A DNA stretch of 64,000 nucleotides from Alteromonadaceae bacterium (GCA_016765535.1 JAESPQ010000052.1:26110-90109), one strand, 5' to 3'; shown: positions 30,188 through 40,734, counted from the stretch's first letter. Numbers and translations: made by a program. The notes: generated by a model from the letters alone, not told the origin.

Positions 30188-33100
30188 TTAATCCTTGTTG
30201 TACTTTTGTTCGCGATTTTTAAAAGCTGGCATAGTCCCTTCTAGAACATTCACAATTTTCAGGTTGATATCCCTACTTTCAATAGCACCCGTAGTATAAG
30301 TAATACTGCTGTCATTTTTTCTATTAAAATCACAGTGAATAATTTGTTCCGCATCGCAAACTACAGCTAAATTAGGGTTATGAGTCACCATTATTATTTG
30401 ACGACTTTCTTTAGCCTTACAAAGTACAGGAACTAACAAGCTAACAATAGTTTCGTTATCTAAGTTTTCTTCCGGCTGATCTAAAATTATTGGCATACTG
30501 CCCTTATCAACCAATAGATAGAAGATCAACAGTAGCGCTCCCCTTTGACCAGGAGATAATTGTTCAATATGAGCGTCTTGAAATAACAAGGTATAACGGG
30601 GGGTTAAAAAACTTAAGCTATAAATTAAATCATAAACTTCATATGGTTCTTTATTTTTTCGCATAATAGATTTTATGCTTGCTGTATCATTTGATGTACC
30701 ATGCAGTTTCAATAACAAGTCTGATGTAAAACCCTCAACACCTTCTTTTGTATTAATATCATTAATATCCATAAGACTTACAATTAGGTTGAAACTTTCT
30801 TCTTCTCCTCTAAATTCACCAGAACTTTGCTTAATAAGTTCAAATAATTGACTACTAAAATACCCAGGCGTACATTTCATTTCAGATTTGAATTTCAGTT
30901 TATACTCATTTCTAATCAAACTATTATTTTGAATTAATTCTTGAACAGGACTAAATAACAACTCTCTCGATGCCCTTTGTTCGTCCAAAATATCAAATAT
31001 TTCTAAAGTAAGCTTTCTTCTTTCTTCAAATTGCTCTGCTATTTTTGCAGGTATTTTATCAAGTTGTTCAAGCCTTGCCTTTAACCCTAGCAACGATTCC
31101 GGCTCATCTTTATTGCCGTTAGCGTTAGAAACTTTTGTTTCCCACGCAAGAATATCTTCAAGATATTGTTGATGAATCTGCTGCGGTGCATTCAATTGGG
31201 TACTTAACTTGGATTGTTTTTCCTTTAAAGCTAATATTTGCTCACCAAGCTTTGATTGCTCATTCTGTAAATTAAGTTTTTGCTCAGTGGAAGCATTTTC
31301 AATTTCTTTAAGTTTGTCATAAGAAACTGTTAACTGTGCTAAATTATTGGGACTTAACCCGATAGTCTTTGCGTCAGTCTCAGCAATATTTTCGAATTCA
31401 GTGAAATTTCGTTTAAGTAAACTCAAGTGTTCACGTAAGTTATTACATGCTTTCAGCTTCAAAGAAAATGATGTGATTAAATCATTATTCTTAGTTTGTG
31501 CATGTACAGCCGCCTTAAGCTTTTCAGCAAGTTCAGTTAATTTGGTTGTAAACGATTTTTGTTCTATAGAGAGTTCTTCAGTAGGTTTTAAAACTTCGAC
31601 AGGTTTTGTATTTTTGATTTCATCAATAACATGAAGTTTACGAGTAACTTTCTGTAATATTGAGCTGCGGATCTCTGGCTCTTGTTGGGCTTCATTCTCA
31701 GTTATTTCTTTATTCAATTTAGATAAACTTGTTCTCACATGGGTTAGTTTTTCTCTAACTGAGTTTTCTTGAATATCAATTAACTGATCAAAATTTAACG
31801 CTCCTAGTCTGATACTTTCATCAGCATGAGAGAAAATAACCGATCTCAGTTCTGTCTCAAAAGCATTACTCTTGCCAGATACATGAGCATTACAAAGCTC
31901 TTCAAAATGTCCTTGTGGTATGTATTTTACTAACTCAACTGATTCACCTTCTGGATTTAATGCAAGATTTTTTGGAATTTTAGTAGAGTCAGCCCATAAT
32001 AGTTCAGCATCAAAATGCTTAGCTGGTTCACCATTGCGTCCTCTAAATCGATCTTTTTTGAGAAAAGAGAAATGGTGACTTTGTTTTGAGTTTCCTAATA
32101 ATGCAATTATATCGGCTAAAGCACTTTTGCCACTGCCTTTGTTGCCAATGATTGCTACCAAATCAGAGTTTAGTACAATAGATGTTTCATCTAACCACTT
32201 CCCTATATCAGGCTTAGTTTCAGCATTTTTAAATATTTTTATTGCTTCTATAAATTGACTTTTATTGGTTTCATATACTTCAAGCTTACTAGGTTTTGCT
32301 CCTATGCAAGATCGCTTGGCAGGCTCTTTTATTGCTTGCTTTAATCCTAAGAATGTTGGATCTGCTTTAATCCAAGTGATTTTACCAGAAGGGTAATCCC
32401 CATAACCTCGTTTATCATTATCGCCTGACACACCTACAAATTGATGCGCATCACTTCCAGAAACAGCTAGCCGTGGTATATTTTTTAATGTCTCTTGAAA
32501 AGAATCAATCCATTTTATATTTTTATCTGTTTTAACTCCTGCAAAGGCTTCCCATGATTCTTGTTTTCGAGTTTCAAAAATTGGCGAGGTTTTAAAAAGT
32601 CCAAGTGTGTATGAATAATGTGCATTTCGAGCTATATCAGTTAAACCGTCATAAGTATCGAAAGGCATAAATCCAATAGCTTGATCATTAGGAACTTTTT
32701 TAATAGCATCCTTATAACTATCACAATTCAATTCAGCCATAACTGATCCAGCATACAAGGCATATTCATCAAAATCATTAACCTTACTGATGTCTAATGA
32801 ATGATGGCTTAACTTATCTGTAGCAACAGTTCTTGCAAACTGTATTAATGCATCATCGGATAAGTTTTTAGGGTCCTGACCAGGAAATTCGATTTTAAGG
32901 TTTGATTTAAAATCACGTAGATCTTGATCTTTGATCTCATCAGAAAAAATCACATGAGCATTCAAACGACCTTTCATTGGAGCCATTAATCGCAATTCAA
33001 TACCTGGAAAAACAGTCTTTTTCAATTTAGGGGCATCTGCTTGCTTGAGCCTATTCTTTAGAGCAAACCAACCACCAAAGGTCCAGTAGTCCATTAATGC

Positions 33101-33277
33101 GAATACTGCTGGCTTAGCATTATTTAAAGCATTTATCATTTCATCTACTAGTGGATAGTTTGATGGTGCTAACGGATCTCCTTTAAACTTTTGTCCATTC
33201 CAATGAAATGAAGCTGGTGTATGAATGTGAAGATCCCACTGTCTCCATTCAGACCCTTTAGGGTAATTACTGCTCAT
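30188..33277 (-). CDS. TrlF family protein: N-terminal PHP phosphoesterase-like domain plus ABC/SMC-like ATPase
   Basis: WDLHIHTPASFHW; Walker A GNKGSGKSAL; LSPGQRGALLLIFYLL, PIILDQPEENLDNE. Confidence 0.85.
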   Translation of the reverse strand: MSSNYPKGSEWRQWDLHIHTPASFHWNGQKFKGDPLAPSNYPLVDEMINALNNAKPAVFALMDYWTFGGWFALKNRLKQADAPKLKKTVFPGIELRLMAPMKGRLNAHVIFSDEIKDQDLRDFKSNLKIEFPGQDPKNLSDDALIQFARTVATDKLSHHSLDISKVNDFDEYALYAGSVMAELNCDSYKDAIKKVPNDQAIGFMPFDTYDGLTDIARNAHYSYTLGLFKTSPIFETRKQESWEAFAGVKTDKNIKWIDSFQETLKNIPRLAVSGSDAHQFVGVSGDNDKRGYGDYPSGKITWIKADPTFLGLKQAIKEPAKRSCIGAKPSKLEVYETNKSQFIEAIKIFKNAETKPDIGKWLDETSIVLNSDLVAIIGNKGSGKSALADIIALLGNSKQSHHFSFLKKDRFRGRNGEPAKHFDAELLWADSTKIPKNLALNPEGESVELVKYIPQGHFEELCNAHVSGKSNAFETELRSVIFSHADESIRLGALNFDQLIDIQENSVREKLTHVRTSLSKLNKEITENEAQQEPEIRSSILQKVTRKLHVIDEIKNTKPVEVLKPTEELSIEQKSFTTKLTELAEKLKAAVHAQTKNNDLITSFSLKLKACNNLREHLSLLKRNFTEFENIAETDAKTIGLSPNNLAQLTVSYDKLKEIENASTEQKLNLQNEQSKLGEQILALKEKQSKLSTQLNAPQQIHQQYLEDILAWETKVSNANGNKDEPESLLGLKARLEQLDKIPAKIAEQFEERRKLTLEIFDILDEQRASRELLFSPVQELIQNNSLIRNEYKLKFKSEMKCTPGYFSSQLFELIKQSSGEFRGEEESFNLIVSLMDINDINTKEGVEGFTSDLLLKLHGTSNDTASIKSIMRKNKEPYEVYDLIYSLSFLTPRYTLLFQDAHIEQLSPGQRGALLLIFYLLVDKGSMPIILDQPEENLDNETIVSLLVPVLCKAKESRQIIMVTHNPNLAVVCDAEQIIHCDFNRKNDSSITYTTGAIESRDINLKIVNVLEGTMPAFKNREQKYNKD

Positions 33278-33299
33278 ATCTACTTAATCCTTTAATTTA

Positions 33300-35816
33300 T
33301 TATTCATACAAATACTTCTGACACCCAATAAAAGCATTGCTAATGATCGGTATCGAACCTAGTGTTTCAGCCGCATCGCTGATTGAGCCATACTTCAATT
33401 CCAACAATGATTTCATGTTGGTACGTGACAGTTGCGATACACCGTCTTTAATATAATGACTTAGAATGAAGTCGATAAACTCAAGCTGTTTATCATCAGT
33501 GAAAGTGTCGTGAATCGATGTACTAGCTCTCGTGACTCGTTCTTTACGCGACATAGCTTTGGAGGCGTAAGCAACAAAGGCCAATACGTCATAAACATCG
33601 CTATCTTTGGCATCAATGAGCGCTTTCATGTCCTCAAGTTTTTCGCTGTCGTAACCTAGATCATTAAGATTATGTAGTAATGTTTCTCGCGTTGTTGGGT
33701 CACTCCAAATAGCCCTAAGCTGTTCTTCGTTTTCAAAAAACTGCGGTAAATCATCAAACAGGTTTTGTAAGAATTCTTGAATCGGGATTGGTTTTCCTTC
33801 CGCGCTCCAGAACATTACTGATGAGATATGCTGGATTTGACGCGACTTACCATCGCTGAGTTTTATAATTACCTTTTCTTTGCAAGTGCATGGCAAGTTG
33901 CCGCAAACATCACATGGCTCCGGCTCACATATACAGGGGTTATTATCACATTTTAGGCAATTAGGGACTGGGCATGTGCATGGGCTGTCGCCACATTTTT
34001 CACAAGGCGGCTCAGGACAACAGCATGGGTTGAAGCCACACGTTTCACAAGGCTCTTTTGGACAACTGCATGGGTCATCATCACACACACTACAATGTTC
34101 TGGAGGGAGAGGTTCACCATCCCATTCTGGGTCAGAAAAGTTATAATGTGCTTTTACAAAATCATAGATAGTGAAATAGTCTTTACCGTCATATATCCGT
34201 GTACCACGACCGATAATTTGCTTAAATTCAATCATGTTATTACATTGGCGCATTAACACGATGTTTCTAACGTTACGGGCATCAACACCCGTCGATAATT
34301 TACGTGATGTCGTCAATATAGTAGGTATGGTTTTTTCGTTATCTTGGAATATCTTTAGATCTGTTTCACCCGCTTTACCATCATTAGCCGTTACGCGAAC
34401 ACAGTAATCAGTATTCGTGGTCCAGCCTTTTCTAACCGCATAAGTATTGATGTAATCACGAACAAAGCCTGCGTGTGCTTGAGTTGCGCAAAACACGATG
34501 GTTTTTTGTTGAGGATTCATCCTGTCCATCCAATACTCAACGCGTTTTTCTTCGCGCTTATCAATGGTTATTATGCGGTTAAAGTCGCCTTCTTTATAGA
34601 CTTTACCGGGTTCAGGATCGCCTTTAACCACAACACCATCGCCTGGAGTGTAGATATATTCATCCATGGTGCCAACGATAGGTAATACTTTAAATGGTGT
34701 TAAAAAACCATCATTAATGCCTTCTTTTAAGGTATAGCTATAAACCGGATCACCAAAATACTTGTAGGTATCGGCATTATCTTTACGCTTAGGTGTTGCT
34801 GTTAAACCTAGCTGTACCGCAGGAGAGAAGTATTCTAATACCGCTCTCCAACTGCTTTCATCTTTAGCTCCGCCTCGGTGACACTCATCAATCATAATGA
34901 AATCAAAAAAGTCTGCGGGATAATCACCAAAGTAAGGTGCATCGTCACCATTTTCATCTTTACCCGACATAAATGTTTGGAAAATAGTAAAGAACACGCT
35001 GCCGTTTTTAGGTACTCGACCTTTCTTTTTAATTTCACTTGGGTCGATACGAACAATGGCATCTTCATCAAAGGGAGAGAATGAGTTAAAGGCTTGGTCT
35101 GCCAATATGTTCCTGTCGGCTAAGAATAAAATACGCGGTCTACGTTTAGCTTGTCCGGGGGTTTTTCGTGCGCTTAAACTCCAACGGCTATGAAATAACT
35201 TCCAAGCGAGCTGAAAACCAATAAAGGTTTTACCTGTACCTGTTGCCAGTGTTAGTAAAACAGTCTGCTCGCCTTTTGCGATGGCTTCTAAAGCATTATT
35301 GATGGCATTTTCTTGATAGTAACGAGCGTTCCAACTGCCACCTTTGGTTTCATAAGGCACATCAGCAAAGCGTTGTCGCCAACCTGTAGCAAAGTCGGGT
35401 TCTTGTGCATCAAAAGTTAAAGCCCATAACTCTTGTGGTGACATAAACTTATCAACCAAACTAGCTTCGCCTGTTTTCATGTCTATCTGATAAATTTCAT
35501 GACCATTTGTTGCATAAGCGATGCGGCACTGTAATCTAGTAGCATAATCTTTAGCTTGGCGAACACCCTCGGTATAACTTAATTCTTCTTTTTTGGCCTC
35601 AACAGCGGCAAGCTTTTTACCTTGATAAACTAAAACATAATCACTGGTAACACTATCACCGCGTTTGCCGCCTGTAAGAATTCGACCAGGGCAAATGACC
35701 TCACGACGAATAAAGCTATTCTCTAATTTACTCCAGCCAACGCTGTGTAGCTTGGGATCAATTAAATCTGCTCGTGTATCAGCTTCGTTTTTATATCCTT
35801 TATTACTTGAGGCCAC
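33300..35816 (-). CDS. hsdR: Type I restriction endonuclease subunit R (EcoEI-like) with Cys-rich repeats
   Basis: Helicase motifs TGTGKT, DECHRGG, TATPKR; EcoEI_R_C-like tail; five CxxCxxxPCxC repeats. Confidence 0.92.
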   Translation of the reverse strand: MASSNKGYKNEADTRADLIDPKLHSVGWSKLENSFIRREVICPGRILTGGKRGDSVTSDYVLVYQGKKLAAVEAKKEELSYTEGVRQAKDYATRLQCRIAYATNGHEIYQIDMKTGEASLVDKFMSPQELWALTFDAQEPDFATGWRQRFADVPYETKGGSWNARYYQENAINNALEAIAKGEQTVLLTLATGTGKTFIGFQLAWKLFHSRWSLSARKTPGQAKRRPRILFLADRNILADQAFNSFSPFDEDAIVRIDPSEIKKKGRVPKNGSVFFTIFQTFMSGKDENGDDAPYFGDYPADFFDFIMIDECHRGGAKDESSWRAVLEYFSPAVQLGLTATPKRKDNADTYKYFGDPVYSYTLKEGINDGFLTPFKVLPIVGTMDEYIYTPGDGVVVKGDPEPGKVYKEGDFNRIITIDKREEKRVEYWMDRMNPQQKTIVFCATQAHAGFVRDYINTYAVRKGWTTNTDYCVRVTANDGKAGETDLKIFQDNEKTIPTILTTSRKLSTGVDARNVRNIVLMRQCNNMIEFKQIIGRGTRIYDGKDYFTIYDFVKAHYNFSDPEWDGEPLPPEHCSVCDDDPCSCPKEPCETCGFNPCCCPEPPCEKCGDSPCTCPVPNCLKCDNNPCICEPEPCDVCGNLPCTCKEKVIIKLSDGKSRQIQHISSVMFWSAEGKPIPIQEFLQNLFDDLPQFFENEEQLRAIWSDPTTRETLLHNLNDLGYDSEKLEDMKALIDAKDSDVYDVLAFVAYASKAMSRKERVTRASTSIHDTFTDDKQLEFIDFILSHYIKDGVSQLSRTNMKSLLELKYGSISDAAETLGSIPIISNAFIGCQKYLYE

Positions 35817-35834
35817 TAATAATTTCCTTATTTA

Positions 35835-37058
35835 TTATGCGAGTTCACCGTTAAAGGCTTTTTGTAAGATAGATTGTTTTAGCTCATCTAGAGCTTGTAT
35901 TTTCTTTATATAAACATTTTGAAGCTCAATACTTTTAGATTCGATACCAGCTAACTCATCCAGGAACTCATTTTGTTTTTTTATGGTATCAGGGTAAGTA
36001 ATTATAAAATTTTGTAGTTGAACTTTAGTTATAGCTTCACGAGTCGCACCTGAACCACCAACTTCAAGTAAAATATTTTTGTAATATATTGATGTGAGGA
36101 GAAAACATAAAAAACGAGGGGAAATAATATCTTTATTCACTCTAATAATCGATACATGCTGATTCACTCTTGCTGGTAAATATTCACTAGGGACAACGCA
36201 ACACCTTGCTACCGATGCTCCTGTTATATTCAGAAGAACATCATCTTTCTCTATTGTTACATTATTTAATTTTGCAGCCTGATCATCATCAATTAATGCT
36301 AAATTTTTTTCTTTAAATCTTCTATCATGAACATTCATACTACGAATTAATGACATACCCTGTTCTTTGTATGCAGCTTTACCACCTCTTGGAGTAGCGC
36401 CACTACCGATTTTTGATGTTATTTCTTGAAGGCTACTTTCAGCCCAACCTTCTTGACTATGACTAAAAATTCCTTGTAAATAACTTTCAAATAACGCCTT
36501 CGCATTTACTAAGTTCTGTTTAGCATTAAATTTCGCTTTTTCAATATCAGCAAAGGTTTGCACTAGTTTGACTACAATTGATTTTTGGATTTCAGGTGAA
36601 GGTGTTGGAACTTTAATCTCTTTTAGTACTTTAACTGATGCCATATTTTTAATAGCTACACCTTGAGATAATGCTTTAATTTGCTCTTGAAAATTCCGAC
36701 TTTCCATCCAAAATTTTAAAAAAGTAGGAAGTAATTTATCCTTTGGGGTAATTTTCAATAAAGCTTGGTTAATAACCCCCCTAGGTATTCCTGCTGGTAC
36801 TATCGCGATTTTTCCCATGGTTCCAGAACAACTCATGATTAAGTCATCTGGAAATAGCTCAAAGCGTCTCATTTCATCAAATTTATTTTGGTCTACAAAA
36901 TAGCGAATACTTGAAAATTGGTCATTTATCGCATGTTGCTGCTCGTAAACTGCATACCCTTCATCTTTAAAGATTGATTTTTTTAGGCTACCTCCAAAAG
37001 GCCCCCTAACAAAATTACAAACTTCACCAAACCTTTTTTGTGGCCAGTTCTTAATCAT
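35835..37058 (-). CDS. hsdS: Type I R-M specificity subunit S
   Basis: 407 aa; two target-recognition domains; 4-nt overlap with hsdM. Confidence 0.92.
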   Translation of the reverse strand: MIKNWPQKRFGEVCNFVRGPFGGSLKKSIFKDEGYAVYEQQHAINDQFSSIRYFVDQNKFDEMRRFELFPDDLIMSCSGTMGKIAIVPAGIPRGVINQALLKITPKDKLLPTFLKFWMESRNFQEQIKALSQGVAIKNMASVKVLKEIKVPTPSPEIQKSIVVKLVQTFADIEKAKFNAKQNLVNAKALFESYLQGIFSHSQEGWAESSLQEITSKIGSGATPRGGKAAYKEQGMSLIRSMNVHDRRFKEKNLALIDDDQAAKLNNVTIEKDDVLLNITGASVARCCVVPSEYLPARVNQHVSIIRVNKDIISPRFLCFLLTSIYYKNILLEVGGSGATREAITKVQLQNFIITYPDTIKKQNEFLDELAGIESKSIELQNVYIKKIQALDELKQSILQKAFNGELA

Positions 37059-38518
37059 AAAAGACCCTTAATGCTCTCTAGAATATTTTTACTTTCTTCA
37101 TCAAGGTTTATGATTTCAGCTATAATCACAGTTGGATCACGTAATGGCATTTCCTCTTCAACATTAGGATTTTTAACGCTTAAATCAAATGAGGCATCCA
37201 GACTGTCAACTTTAACAGCCCAAGATTTACCTGAATCAGCAAATGATTTTTGCAGCTCAACGAACTCTTTTAGATCTTTATCATTAAGCGGAGTAGTTTT
37301 ACCCATTTTGCGACCTGGATCTAATTCATAAAACCAAGTGTTTTGAGTAGATGAACCTTTTTCAAAAAATAAAACTACCGTTTTAACACCTGCACCAATG
37401 AATGTACCAGCAGGACAGTCAAGTACTGTATGTAAATTACAGTTTTCTAATAACTCTTTACGCAAGGCAACAGCAGCTTTTTCCGTATTAGATAAAAAAG
37501 TATTTTTGATAACAATAGCAGCACGGCCACCCGGTTTAAGTGATTTAATAAAGTGCTGTAAGAATAGAAAAGCCGTTTCACCTGTTTTGATGGTAAAGTT
37601 TTGCTGTATTTCTTTACGCTCCTTTCCTCCGAACGGTGGATTTGCAAGAATAATGCTATATTTATCAGATGGTTGCATGTCTGACAAATCTTGAGCTAAC
37701 GTATTGGTGTGAATTACGTTAGGTGCTTCAATACCGTGTAAGATCATATTCATGATTGCAATTACATAAGCGAGGGACTTTTTCTCTTTCGCGTAAAAAG
37801 TATCTTCTTGTAATATTTTCAGTTCATTAGGTGATACTGGCTTTTTATCTGCACCACCTTTCCGCAAATAATCAAAGGCTTCACACAAGAAGCCAGCAGA
37901 GCCTGCTGCTCCGTCATAGATAGTTTCACCTATCTTTGGCTGTATAACGTCGATCATGGCTCGTATGAGTGGTCGTGGGGTATAGTACTCACCACCATTA
38001 CGGCCAGCGTTACCCATATTCTTAATTTTTGATTCATAAAGATGAGAAAGTTCATGCTTTTCAGTTTGTGAACGAAAACTTAGTTCATCCACTTTTTCTA
38101 GACAATCTCTCAGTGAATAACCACTTTGGATCTTGTTTTTTATCTCACCAAAAATTTCACCAATTTTGTATTCAATGGTGTTTGGGCTTTCAGCTCTTTG
38201 CTTGAACCCTTTTAAATACGGGAATAATTCGGTATCGACATAATCCATTAAGTCATCACCCGTTAGGGCATTGTTGTGATCAAACTCGCCTTTCGCGTCT
38301 TTAGGTGCAGCCCACTTTGTCCAGCGATGTTCTTGGTCGATTATATATTTGTATTCTTTACCTAGAAGCTCAGCGTTAAGTGACTTCTCATGCTCTAGAT
38401 CATCAAGGTATTTTAGGAATAACATCCACGATGTTTGTTCGGTGTAATCTAACTCGCTGCTACAACCAGCATCTTTATGGAGAGTATCGTCGATGTTCTT
38501 AAACGTTTGTTCAAACAT
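37055..38518 (-). CDS. hsdM: Type I R-M methyltransferase subunit M
   Basis: GEYYTPRPLIRAMID, DGAAGSAGFL, NPPFGG. Confidence 0.95.
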   Translation of the reverse strand: MFEQTFKNIDDTLHKDAGCSSELDYTEQTSWMLFLKYLDDLEHEKSLNAELLGKEYKYIIDQEHRWTKWAAPKDAKGEFDHNNALTGDDLMDYVDTELFPYLKGFKQRAESPNTIEYKIGEIFGEIKNKIQSGYSLRDCLEKVDELSFRSQTEKHELSHLYESKIKNMGNAGRNGGEYYTPRPLIRAMIDVIQPKIGETIYDGAAGSAGFLCEAFDYLRKGGADKKPVSPNELKILQEDTFYAKEKKSLAYVIAIMNMILHGIEAPNVIHTNTLAQDLSDMQPSDKYSIILANPPFGGKERKEIQQNFTIKTGETAFLFLQHFIKSLKPGGRAAIVIKNTFLSNTEKAAVALRKELLENCNLHTVLDCPAGTFIGAGVKTVVLFFEKGSSTQNTWFYELDPGRKMGKTTPLNDKDLKEFVELQKSFADSGKSWAVKVDSLDASFDLSVKNPNVEEEMPLRDPTVIIAEIINLDEESKNILESIKGLL

Positions 38519-38572
38519 TATTATTTAGTCCTTTATAGGCTTTCGCCTATATAAATTATTTCTATTCTTTAT

Positions 38573-39127
38573 TTAGCTGTTTCGTTCTAACGCTTTATTT
38601 AACGTTGGTCTGCTTACATCGAAATGCCGAGCTACTTCGGCTTTTGTCATCTCAGGATCAAGCAACATGGCTTTTGCCTTTTTAACATCATTATTTGTTA
38701 GCTTTTCTTTTCTACCGCCTTTTCGCCCTCTGGCCCTTGCTGACGCTAGTCCGGCCTTTGTTCTTTCACTTATAAGTTGACGTTCAAATTGTGCTACAGA
38801 AGCGATTATGTGGAATGCAAGCACTCCAACTGCGGAAGTGGTATCGATACTTTCATTAAGAGAAATGAAATGCACTCCCTGTGATTTGAATCCATCCAGT
38901 AACTCAATTAGGTCTTTTAAACTGCGACCTAATCGATCTAACCTTTGCACAACAACAATATCATCTTTACGTAATGCATCAAGCATACGCTCTAGTTGTG
39001 GGCGATTCTTTGATTTACCACTGCATTTTTCAATATATAACTTTTCACATTCAGCGGCATTCAACGCATCAAGCTGAGCATCTTCATTTTGTTCTTCCGT
39101 ACTTACTCTGGCGTAGCCTATTTTCAT
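38573..39127 (-). CDS. Serine recombinase (resolvase/invertase family)
   Basis: MKIGYARVSTEEQNEDAQLDAL; VQRLDRLGRSLKDL; C-terminal HTH. Confidence 0.95.
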   Translation of the reverse strand: MKIGYARVSTEEQNEDAQLDALNAAECEKLYIEKCSGKSKNRPQLERMLDALRKDDIVVVQRLDRLGRSLKDLIELLDGFKSQGVHFISLNESIDTTSAVGVLAFHIIASVAQFERQLISERTKAGLASARARGRKGGRKEKLTNNDVKKAKAMLLDPEMTKAEVARHFDVSRPTLNKALERNS

Positions 39128-39135
39128 TTTAATAC

Positions 39136-39261
39136 CGTAAAGAAAAGGGTGCGGATATTTACGTAGATTACTTTACGGGTTGTTTTACGGATTAACAAGG
39201 GAAATCGAGTGAAATTTTGTAATAGTGATAGCGTAAATTATACGGTCGTTTGATTTACGCC
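39136..39261. promoter_or_regulatory. Candidate recombination/operator region with multiple TTTACG/CGTAAA motifs
   Basis: CCGTAAAG 39136, TTTACG 39158, CTTTACGGG 39171, TTTTACGG 39183, GCGTAAAT 39231, ATTTACGCC 39253. Confidence 0.5.
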
Positions 39262-39369
39262 ACTTGAATAAAGTTGGGTGTATATAATACTATTTAAAGC
39301 ATGGCTCGATATCTACTACAGCCATGAAGGATATTTCCTCCTTGTTATAAAACTAATATTAATATCTAT

Positions 39370-39603
39370 TTACTTATGACGTGTAAGTACGATCTTTTCA
39401 CCGTAAACAGATACAGAATAGTTACCATTACCAAACGCCTTGTTACAGAAGTTTCTAATATAATTAGCCTCTGTCTGTTCCATGCTTTGTTTTGTTATTG
39501 ATATTAATGCTCCTTGAACCTCTACTGTCTCACCAACACGTATAGAGTGAAAAGCAGACCAATCGTTCCTATTCCCCTTCTTCTTTGCCTTAACTATTCT
39601 CAC
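39370..39603 (-). CDS. Hypothetical protein
   Basis: 77 aa, plausible coding composition (RVGETVEVQGALISITKQ...). Confidence 0.5.
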   Translation of the reverse strand: MRIVKAKKKGNRNDWSAFHSIRVGETVEVQGALISITKQSMEQTEANYIRNFCNKAFGNGNYSVSVYGEKIVLTRHK

Positions 39604-39683
39604 AATTGAATCCTCAATAAATTAAACAAATTTATGTAAAGTAATGCGTCATATTTATATGGTTACTGATTTAGAAAAGGTTC

Positions 39684-39932
39684 TTAATTAGTAAATCCTT
39701 TCTTAGAAAGTATCGCTAGTCCCTCTATGGGATCTACATTCAAAGCCTCACAATATTGTACGTATTCGTAAACATTTAATTTTCGTTGGGCTGTTTCAAT
39801 CTTACTAATAAATTGGAACGGCTCATCAATTATTAATGCGAGTTGACGCACAGTGAGACCTTGATTTTGTCTTTCTGTCTTAAGCCAATTTATTAGTTCT
39901 TGGTATTTTTCTGTGTTTATTGATTTTATCAT
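39684..39932 (-). CDS. XRE-family HTH transcriptional regulator
   Basis: LKTERQNQGLTVRQLALIIDEPFQFISKIETAQRKLNVYEYVQYCEAL. Confidence 0.85.
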   Translation of the reverse strand: MIKSINTEKYQELINWLKTERQNQGLTVRQLALIIDEPFQFISKIETAQRKLNVYEYVQYCEALNVDPIEGLAILSKKGFTN

Positions 39933-39979
39933 TGTCCCCATTCTAGCGACATGCTACATTGTCACCAAAATAGGGACAA
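39932..39979. promoter_or_regulatory. Inverted repeat TTGTCCC-N34-GGGACAA in the divergent promoter region
   Basis: Arms at 39932-39938 and 39973-39979 between the xre gene and the divergent operon. Confidence 0.5.
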
Positions 39980-40039
39980 AATATAATAGATGAAGTATAT
40001 ATTTTATAGTTAAATAAATACGGTGGATAGAGGTAAAAT

Positions 40040-40387
40040 ATGGAAAGAATTTATTTAGATGATGCAGTTTTGATATCTGTATTAGACAGCATAAGTGGTG
40101 AAAAACAATGTAATGCTAAATTTCTTGCAGGCAAAGTTATTCATGACAAAATGAATCGATTTCGGGTTGGAAAATCACTAATAACAGTAGAGCTTGAATT
40201 ATGTGGCGAAGATGTTTTTTTAACTAAAGACGGAGATTTATTTGAAACTGATAATTCTCCTTGCATTACGGAAGTATCATGCGCTGAATTTTTGCTAATG
40301 AGAATAAACTCTTTCAAATTAACTCAAATTTTGGCTATGCGCCAAAATACAAACAAAGCAAAGCTGATTTCTGCTTTTGATGATTAG
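40040..40387 (+). CDS. Hypothetical protein (paralogue of 40396-40734)
   Basis: 115 aa; operon position; shared LxDAxxxSxxD and EFxxMR...ILxMRQ patterns. Confidence 0.65.
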   Translation: MERIYLDDAVLISVLDSISGEKQCNAKFLAGKVIHDKMNRFRVGKSLITVELELCGEDVFLTKDGDLFETDNSPCITEVSCAEFLLMRINSFKLTQILAMRQNTNKAKLISAFDD

Positions 40388-40395
40388 CATGCATT

Positions 40396-40734
40396 ATGAA
40401 AACATTTTTAAAAGACGCAGCAATTGTATCAATTTTTGATTTTCAAAAAGATGAAAAAAAATTACTAGGCAGGATTATTTTTGGCATAGTTATCAAAGAT
40501 GAAACAAAAAGGTATTTACCTGAATTTCGAGTTATTACTTCAACAATTAAATCACAAAAAAACTTTGAATTTATTACAAAAAGTGGAAACTGTTATGTGA
40601 TCAATGATGCACCTGGTCAATTAGATATAACGTTTGTTGAATTTGTCGTCATGCGACATCGCTTATCTTCACCATCTGAAATTTTAGAAATGCGACAAAC
40701 ATTAAAATTAACTGATGATCGCACTATACATTGA
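40396..40734 (+). CDS. Hypothetical protein (paralogue of 40040-40387)
   Basis: 112 aa; see neighbouring paralogue. Confidence 0.65.
   Translation: MKTFLKDAAIVSIFDFQKDEKKLLGRIIFGIVIKDETKRYLPEFRVITSTIKSQKNFEFITKSGNCYVINDAPGQLDITFVEFVVMRHRLSSPSEILEMRQTLKLTDDRTIH

Noticed and set aside
33880-34146. 88-aa antisense ORF (MQVHGKLPQTSHGSG...)
   Set aside because: Complement of the Cys-repeat region of hsdR; repetitive composition follows from the sense strand.
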